Below, piece after piece: positions 41,211-51,297 of a stretch of DNA of 64,000 nt. The translations under genes and the position numbers were made by a program. The stretch's first letter is position 1; every line of letters starts with the position of its first letter. The stretch is from Prochilodus magdalenae (Eukaryota; Chordata; Actinopteri; Characiformes; Prochilodontidae): the NCBI GenBank assembly GCA_024036415.1, contig JAMWET010000893.1:55076-119075 (forward strand), in the 5' to 3' direction. The notes below the pieces were generated by a model. It was given only the letters and a program-made list of their open reading frames with translations. It had not been told where the DNA came from and ran no database searches.

Positions 41211-44200
41211 CGCAAGTTTTACTGAGCAGCTCGCAATACGCGCACCATCTGTGACAGACAGCGGGAGAAAACTCATAAAGTGGATCACCATGGCAGCCTA
41301 GAAACAAACACAATGTGTTGGCTTCTGTGCACAAAAATAAATACTGTACATTTCCATCTTCAGTTATGCACACAAACGATTTCTAATCTGATCAATAGAG
41401 CTGAAGCACCACTCTGCTCTGCTGCCTGGGCTTGGTTGTCTTTATTAGACTTCCTGTCTCGTTCAAACAGTAGACCTGGCCAGCACGGCACAGACTAACA
41501 GATGGACAATTGCTTTAATTAACCATATTAAGCCAGGCTGAGCTATTAGTGCAAGGAAAGTAAAGTTCACTCTTGAAAGAACAAGCTTCAGACAGAACCC
41601 CTGTGGAGCAATCCCTTTAGTGTCAGAGACAGTCTGTAATGGATTGTAGAGGTCAAGATAACGATGGTTTTACCTCGCTCATTTGGGCTAGCCTTTGGGT
41701 CACTTCATCTTAATCACAGTATGCCTTTCAAAGGCAGGAGGACATGCCTTTCTGTGCTGCAAATGTAGAGTACAGTGGAAGGGCAAATATATCAAGACAT
41801 GTGGATCACTGATTGCACTCTTTTATCCTTATTCTTTTTTTTGCAATGAACGGACTGACCATAACACCCTTCTACACTTCCCTGTGACATCTTTTAGACC
41901 TCTTTAAATGCATTTGCTATTAAAAATTCACTTGACAGCATGATTCCTGAAACTGCAGAAAGGCTGTGTATGTACTGAAACACTTGGTCGTATAATGAGA
42001 AATGGAGTCCATGTATTACTGTATATTCTTCCCTGTAGATAGCGTAGAAACAGCCTGCAAACACCTTAACAACCACCTGGGAAAGCATAGAAACACAGCT
42101 TAGCAGTACCTTAGCAACCAACTGGAATATTGTAGAAAGCAACACATTAACAGTCACCTAGAATATGATAAAAGTTTTGCAAATCATGTAAAACAACAAA
42201 AAATGAATTAACAAAAAAAAGGAAATCATGATTTTGACCTGACAGCAACAATATGAAAAATCTACTAATTGTGCTGATCCGTGGGATAATCAGGTGTGAC
42301 AGTTTTTTAATTGCTTTGCGTAGCTGTCAGGTTACATGGAAATTATGTTTCATAAACGTTTCACCATGTGGAGTCAGACTTGCACTAGAACTGTGAGCTG
42401 ATTGTGAGGTACATCATGCCACTTAAATACCAGCAACTTTCTAGCTCATTCTGATGAATCTGTATAATGTCCATATCTCCTGATTTCATCTACCCACAGC
42501 CCTTACAGCAGGCATATGAATGTAGTTATTAGCCTACTCGTTGCTGATTAAGGTGCATTGCAGGTGAAGTTTCCGGTCTGTCCTCAGAACAGGTTTAATT
42601 TTAGACTTAAACTTGTTCTCTTTCTTCAGAAATTCAGCGTAGCTACTAAGCCCATGAAGGAGAGTCTGCTTATGCTGAGGAACGAACAGTGGAAACGAGT
42701 GCGTAGCATCCTCACGCCGTCCTTCAGCGCAGCCAAGATGAAAGAGGTAAGCTCTCTTCCTCTTTTGTTTCCTCACCTTCTTTTGTTATTGAAAGCTGTA
42801 ACGTGTGAAATCTGATCAGAAGAGGTTCTTTTTTAAAGAGTCAGGAACTGCAGGTAGGAATGCGATTAGCTGAATCAGATTATTGACTCAGGAGAAGAGC
42901 TTAACTCCTCGTGTTTTTTGGGACTGCAGGAACCTCTGGTAGAAGTAGTGTATCCAGTCTGTTAATCTGTGACCACCACCCCGCTGTCTTTACCAGTTCT
43001 AAAAACAATTATGCATAGTCAGATGAACAGCTTTGTGAGGTCCTCCCCAACACAGGCACAGAGGTCTGAACAGCTCATGCTATCTTTTACACTCTCTTTC
43101 ACACATCTGGAGTGTTTGAAGTGTAAACTGCATCGGTACACAGGAATGTGCATCCATCTTCTGTGCTGGCCTTGAGCAGGGCATGCTATTGGAAATGGAC
43201 TGCTGGTGTGAAATTCTGGGCAGGGTCAGAAGAGTAACGTAGGCGCTCACAAAAGCGCACAGTGCCGAATGAGAGAATGATATGACTTGTAGAGCCATTT
43301 GGAAAGCTCTTTGTTTCATCAGTCTGATAACAATGTGTCCTCTCACACTGTACTGTCTTCCCTCACTGTCCTGCCCTGTGTTAAACAGTTATACAGTGAT
43401 GGCCAATAGGTGTTGTTTAAAAATGTGGGCCAGTATACACAGTCGAGTCACATCAGCTATAATACAGAGTAGCCACCGTGTGCAGCACAGACAGCAGCTA
43501 GACAGGCTGGGCGTGACTCAGTAATGTCCTGGTCGGTTGTCACAGGTATCTGGAGCTATCCAGACTTTAGTCCATCTGAGTTCTACTGGAGGGTGCATGG
43601 GGCAGGATCCATAGAGCGTACACGATGGTCAAGGTAGTACCACAGATGCTCAGTTGGGTTTAAGTCTGGGAAATTAAGGGTCAGGGTAGTCATTTGAAAT
43701 GCTCTTCCAATTAATGTTGGTCATTTCTAGCTGTGTGACATGTTGCATTGTCTTGCTGGAAGATCCCATCCGTCCCAGGGAAGACTATCTGTATGTATGG
43801 GTGTACTTGATCTATAAGAGTAGATTCTTGCTCTTGCTCTGTTGAGAGTGCCTTCCACTTGGATGAAGGGGCCCATATAAGCCTTTATAAGCTATGCGCT
43901 GCTGTCATCGAAAGTAGGAAGTGGTCATAAAAAGGTGACTCCACTATGTATCTTTGCTGTTTTTATATGATGAAAAGGGGGAGATCTACATTATTGCTTT
44001 CTTTGCGCATAATTACATATGCAACAGTCTAACCCCTCCATAAAGTCTTCTCCAGCACATCCCAAAAGACCTCCAGCAGTGTTAAGGTCAGGTCTCTGTA
44101 AAGGCCAAATCATGTGTGTAAATGATTCCTCATGTCCCCTGAAACAATCTTGCACCATTTCCGCTCAATGGATCTTGGCATTGACATCCTGGAATATGGC

Positions 44201-47200
44201 TGTGCCGTCAGGGAAGAAGTAGTCTGCTCATTCGCTACATACAGGAAGTCAGCTGATTTCTTTTTATTGCTGCATAATGTTGTTAAGCCTAGACCCAACC
44301 AGCAGCAGCAAAATTACAACACTGCCTCCATAGGCTTGTACACTGGACACCCTGATGCCCCATTACCTGTTTCCATCGCTCCAGCGTCCACTCTTTATGC
44401 TACCAAGCAAACTGAAGCCTTTTTTGTTCTCATTAGTCTCACTAACAAATAATTTTCTCATGGCCACGTAGCTCTTTAGTCCCAATCCACGCATCTACAA
44501 AATACTCTTACTTTCTCTACTAGCATAGCCGTGACTTCTACTGTTCTACTGACTTCACCAAGCAAGTAAACTCCAATCACATTCACTGAACATTTTTTTC
44601 CGACCTCATTTTTTTCATGAAGTTAGCCGTTCATCACTATTCCTCACCCTGTCTGTAGGTTTTAATAATGCACTAGACAATTCTTAACCCAATTCCAGTC
44701 ATTTCAGCTTCTCCTTAGTTGTTTGATGCAGGCCAGTTATTAGATTTTTCTGATACACAGTAACACCGTTTCAACAAACACAGGATACGTCTTGCTGTTT
44801 AAGTTGTTTAAGCTTCTCAAAATAATGCTAAAATAATTGTTGGCAGCTGAAACATATTAGTTTAACAGTTCAGTAGTAAATGACATTTGCACATCTGTAC
44901 TTATGAATTTTTGTTTGATATTAAACAAAAACAGATTTTTTTTTCTCTACATGACACTACTTAGTTCTAAACACAGCATAGTCACCTAGACCGGGAACCC
45001 TAGTCTTCCCTAGTCTCCCACATGTGGTGGTGGTGGTTCCCTGGAGGGTAGTGGTGTTATCTGCTGAGCTACACCAACCACTCAATACAGCATTCAATCA
45101 GTTAATGATTTGGTCAGTCAGCCTGTGAGTTGGTTGGTCAATGGGTCAGTCAGTCAGTCAGTAACTTGATCAGTGAGTCTGTTTGTTAGTTTCTGTGAAA
45201 TCAGTGAAAGGGCAGTAGCTACACTCCATCATATTCTCACCATGCCTTCACAGCAGACCATTACCTCTCAGCTCCACTCCCTACCTGCTTGCGTGAGGAG
45301 CCTTACCAAGAACTTAATGAACACTGTGTGTTTCAGTCTGGCAAAGACCCTCTGTTGTCCCCTGCAAAGCCTCTCAGAGTAGTCCCTTCCTGGGGAGAGG
45401 CAACCAGCTGGGGCTGTGTGGATGAGAATTCGTATAGGATGGTTTGCTTTACATAAATTACTTTCTTAATGCATGTGAGATGGTAAATATGTTTGTCAGA
45501 AAACAGGAAATGACATGAAAGAATGACATTAGTGAGTAAGCTGTTTTCTCTCACATATGAACACACACACTCTGACTCTCTGACACTCTCTGATCAACCA
45601 TGGTAAGAGAATGACATCATATTAGGCTAAATTCAGCATTTGCTGACATCAAGCAAGCAAACCACAGGCATCATTGCACTCAGCCTGGCTCCAGTATAGC
45701 ATGGGAGAGTGAAATACTGGCTACATGGTGACACTGTTATAAATATTTTATGAGCTCATAAACATCTTTACTGTCAACACCAAACCCTGCTTTTGAGCTA
45801 TGGCACTTGAGGCATGTTCGTTAACTTAATTACAGCACACTGAGTATTATTCTTTTCTCCTTCTGTGTTTCGCTTTTTGGAGTTAGCCCGACAAAGCTGC
45901 CAGGGGAAAGGGAAGGATATTACTGATATTACTGGATGTAACCTGTGAGAGCCTGGCTTTCAATCGTTATTCATTAATGTGAAATGAATTCAAACCTGTA
46001 GCTCCTGCATGTAAAGCACTTCTGTAGATCACCTTTTGTGAATCTGTGGTTCTGCAAACTGCAGTTAGTCTTTCAGATAAAAAGGTAAAAAATGTTAGTA
46101 ACTTGATGTTATATATATATATATATTCACTTTTTGAATGGAATTACTGAAATAAATCAACTTTTTCATGATATTCTAATTTTATGACCAGCACCTGTAT
46201 ATAGGCCTAGTTCTAGAGGTAATATGTATGGTTCCCTAAGGAATCTTTCAATAAGTGTTTTTTAAAGTGTAGTTTTTCAATAATGTGCAGAAAGAAACTT
46301 TTGTGAGAAGAAACTTTTTAAGGTTTACCGAAGCTCCATGTAATGTAGAATTGACCGTTTCTGTGTACTACCATGCCACTGTATAAAAGCTGCTGTTTCT
46401 TTTATTGATATATGGTTGGGTTTAATATAACACAGATGACATGCGGCTTCTGTTCCCATTCTTGTTTTCCTCTTTAAAAAAGTCAGCTTGCTATACAAGC
46501 TAAAATGATACAAATGTTCAGCTTTGTAACATCACATCCCTTTATATATCAAATAAATGCAACAACTGCACTGAGAGATCAGGTGATTAGATCAGAAGAG
46601 TTCATTATACAGCAGGGATAGCCATCTTGCCATCTGCCTTTCAGCTACACTATAAGTACGAATGTAGCGATCAATCAATCTGTACAGATGCCTCGATCAA
46701 ATAGCTCAATCCGGTGTCACTGATGTGGTGTGTAAACATTGATGCATGCATGTTCTACTTGATTTCTCTCTGTACGCACCTCACCATGTGCCCCAGACAG
46801 TAGGATCCACTCCACAACGCTCGCTGTTTCCCATCTGACGCTGAAGAGTTTAAACTACATTTGTTGATTTGTTTATTGGTCTAGACCAGAGTTCTTACCG
46901 TGTGAGCCTAGTGGTCCATAGGCCTGTACGCAGGTGGAGGCAGTACTCTGTAGTGGGGTGGAAGCACCATATATCTGCATATAGGTGCTATATTAAGTAT
47001 ATTAATCTAAATACTGTATATGGATAGTAATGTATGGCAGGGTAATTAAACATCATAGACAGCATAGTATAATTTCTTGGAAAAATTATATTTGAAATTA
47101 TTGGTAGTTATTATCAGGTGGGCCTTGGGGCGAGAAGGTTGAGAACCCCTGGTCTAGATTATGTACAATATCCTAAACGCTGCATTTCCTTACTGTTTCT

Positions 47201-50132
47201 CTCTAGAAACTGGTAGCAGGCCTTGCACCAGATGTAACACTTGCTTGTGTCCTTTTGTTCACATTAAATGGCCTAATGATGCAGCTGCAGCCTGCTGGTC
47301 ATCTGAGCTGTAGCAGCCAAGAGATGTTTTACTCTCCTGTTAGCAACAAATCATGTGTGTGAAGATGTTTTGATTTTAGAAATAATTATGCACAAAGAGA
47401 CAAGACCTTTATCATTCGCAAAGACCCCAGTGTTGAATCACATTGCCGTATCCGATAATTGGCTAAAATAATCAATGTTGTATTGTATTATGATGAAGCA
47501 TGCAATTTACGCCTCTGCTGGCTGTGTAAGATTGTTTTGTTAAAACAGAAAGAAGTAGCATTACTGAGTCCGGAGGGGGAAAGGCATGCTAAGTTATGCA
47601 CCACACACAGGCTCAGAACGGAGGTCTCACTGAATGCTTAGCTCTCAAATGCAAGTTCATAGTTTAACTGACAAAAATATGATGACAGTAGACAGTAGTT
47701 TACTTTGAATACTGTTTCAACACGCTCACAGTCATCAGATTCATAAGCACAACTGATGTTACAAAAAGTAGCTGCACATGCGATTATACATTTTTAAAAC
47801 TTCTATGTGCATGCATGTTTTGCTGCTGCATTGATTTTCATTAGTTGTGGTGGAGCTGCCGGAAGAGACAGAGGACACTGCTCCTGTCATCCTCCATCAG
47901 CCTCTATAGTCTTCTTCATCTGCCTCTGAGCCCAGCGCCGATTTGCTCTGATACACACCCACACACACATCACACGTGCACACACTCACACATACTCTCA
48001 CATTCCACCAGACCACATCAGCGTGCACACACTCATCTCATAGCATAAAAGTGACCCACAGCAAAATACAGTGAAAAGGTTTCTTTACCACTGATTCTGC
48101 TCACCACACAGACTACATAGCCTTCTTCATATACAGACCATTCTACCCAGGTAGTTTACAGTACAAGGCAGACTATTAAAAACACCATAATGTGTTCAGA
48201 AGTTAGATCTTAAGAAGAGTTATATTGTGATGTATTGTGATTGCTTTAGATGGTAATAAGCTAAATATTGTGTATATATATAAAAAATAGATTTAGCAGT
48301 TTTAGGAAACCAAAAAAGAAAAAATGTGTTTAAACAATTCAGTCCCACAGAGTTTTAGACAATTCTACACCCCAAGTACATTCTTGTCCCTCATGGCCAC
48401 ATGGTGAGCAAAGAATTCTCACTGCTGAGACTCAGAACCGAAGCATTTGATAGAATTTTGACAGTGTTATTGTTGTTATAATAGTAATAATGACAAGATG
48501 GAATGTTCAGTCACTTATTTGAATGAAATAAGCATAACCAGGTTTTATTCACAGCAAAAGGGATTTTGGTCTAAACTCCAGGTACCTGGAGTTTGAATTG
48601 TGTTTCCAACCAGTTCTGATGATACACTTAAGAGCTAATGACTTAATCTGCAGTCACACTAAACGTCTGCAGTTTCTGATTTGTCTGCCATAAACTGGAA
48701 TAACTGGGAATATAATACCAGAGATTAATTATACCAGCCACAACACAGTGCTGCACACTGATCTGTAGCAACAACAAAGAAAGGTAGATTGTTTGCAGCT
48801 TGTGGTTAGTCAGGGAGCTAACATCGCAGGCAAGCTGACTTGTGTACCACAAACAGTGAAACCACAAAAGTCAAGATGATAATACAGCCTCCTGACTGAC
48901 TACTTATCATACTGCCTTTTTATGGGCTTGTTTATCTTCAGAGGGGAGTAAATCAAATCAGATTTAAAGTTTCCTCAAGTTAAACTCAAACTGAAATTTC
49001 TCTCACCAAATCTGCCCTGGACATTCTGGGGGCGGGGATGCAGGTGTGACTGGGCTTTAACAACGATAACTGCAAAAAGAAAAAAACATCTAAACATATG
49101 GCTGGTATTAATAACATCACCTTTTGTCGAAAGGAGAAAGGCAAAGATAAATAAAAGCCAGCATAAGAGAAGAAAAAGGATAAAAACTTTGAAAAAAGTA
49201 AGAAAAGTCAAAAAATTTATAATAAATTATAAAATAATAATAAAATTCATGCAAAATTATAGCAATTTAAGTAAATAAAAAAATAATTTCAATAATACTT
49301 TCATAAAAGGTACTCATTAAACGTCAATTGACAAAACGTATCAAATAAATTAATTTATTAGTTAATTGGGTATTTATTATTATATTATATTATATTATAT
49401 TATATTATATTATATTATATTATATTATTCCTGGTGACATATTATACTGGTCTGTGTTGTTTTATTCAGCAGGGATATAAATGTTTTAATAATTCACATT
49501 TTAATACAGTGTAATACAATAAGCAACCATACAAATTGTGAAACATGACCAGGTAACGCTACCCTTCACTGATGGTGTTGTGTCCTTAGCTATAAAACAA
49601 CTGCTAGGTTGGTCTTATTCGCCGTAGTATAACTAACCTTTAGTTAGTATAAATAGTTAGAGTGCGAACATTGTCTAACCAGCCTTAAGTTAATCCACCT
49701 GGCCTTTTTAGTATGTCTGGCCCCTCTGGTCTATAGTCTAAGTTCAGTCTGGCTATGCTGTGTCCACTCTGGATTTGTCAGTCGGTCATGCTTCAGTGGC
49801 CCACAAAAGACTATGATGCTAAGACAGAACATTGTGTGCTCTGACTCTCCTTCTCTGTCTCTCTCTTTCTCTCTGTCTCGCTCTCATTTTCTTGGTCCAC
49901 TCTGTCCTTTTCCCTTTCTTTTTTTCTGCCTCTTTGCTGGCACCCTCATCTCTCTGTTCCTGAGCAGGCGGGATCAATAGGCAGGTCTGGTATGAGATGG
50001 AGGCTTATCACAGCCGCAGTCATGTGCGTCTAAGGGGAAAGCTACAGTGCTGCAGCTGAGAGAGAGAGAGACAGAGAGAGACAGAGAGAGACAGAGAGAG
50101 ACACAGAGAGAGAGAGAGAGAGAGAGAGACAC

Positions 50133-50200
<68 letters not shown>

Positions 50201-50228
50201 AGAGAGAGAGAGAGAGAGAGGGAGAGAG

Positions 50229-50273
<45 letters not shown>

Positions 50274-51251
50274 GAAGGAATGGGGTTTAAAAGCTTGCCG
50301 GATCTCGTGTCCACAGTAGCATGACCTGATTCAAGCCCACTGTGTCATCACCAGCCCCACCTTCTTTCCACTGTCTTCCAGATCTCTGCACACGCAGACT
50401 ATCTAACGTCAGCTGCATAGAACACATCAGTGTTCTTCAAAAGTATGAAAGACAGTTGGTAATACATTAATTAACATGTTTTTTAATCTGTAAACTTCTC
50501 CCCCCACTGCTATTGACCTCCGAAATCAAGCAGAGTTAAACAGGATTCTAATGAATTCATCACTTCGTAATGGCATCACCCACGCTCCTCTAGCAGGTTA
50601 AGGGATTCAAGGGATTCAGTCAATGCAGTTTTCATGCCACCCACGCTTTTCATTTTCGGTTCAGTCTAAATCATTCAACCGGGTCTGTTTCAGTTGTGTT
50701 ATGTTTCTGTTACCAGTTGTTTTAGAGAGAAAGGCTTAATTTTAGATAAATAGATCAATATTGCTTTAATTATTGCATTATTACTCCTTAAAACTCCAGG
50801 CTTAGCACAACGTAATGCATATTACACAGGAATTACATGGGCTAGATTATAAGCTATTAACTTTTATGTCATAAACATTCATTTAAGGAGCTAATAAAGT
50901 TCATTGTATATTGGAATGTTTGGATTGTGCCTAAAACATTTGGAGGTAGGGAAGATTGATTAGGGGTGTGGAGACTTGGACAGGAGTTCTGGGCAGCCTA
51001 TCTAGAAAGCCAGACTCACCCAACACATCATAACTGTGTAAGGACTGATATTAGATTGAGGAGCAGGGTGAAGATGGTGGTGAGGATTGCGAAAACTTCA
51101 TCACCTGGAACAGAAGGTGTGGACTAGGCTTGGAAAGTGGGGGGTTTAGGTATGTTACTTCTCCTAGTTATTACATAACGTTCTATGTGAGTACATGAAT
51201 TCTTTAACTTGGACAGACAAATGACTACAGTATAAGCCTGTTTTGGAGAAG

Positions 51252-51297
<46 letters not shown>

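Larger units (their letters stand above)
40036..42629 (+). other. tbxas1: tbxas1 intron 4 (2.6 kb)
   Basis: Bounded by GTGAGT and TTCTTCAG. Apart from the listed repeats I see no gene. Short open frames on both strands have no family match. Confidence 0.9.
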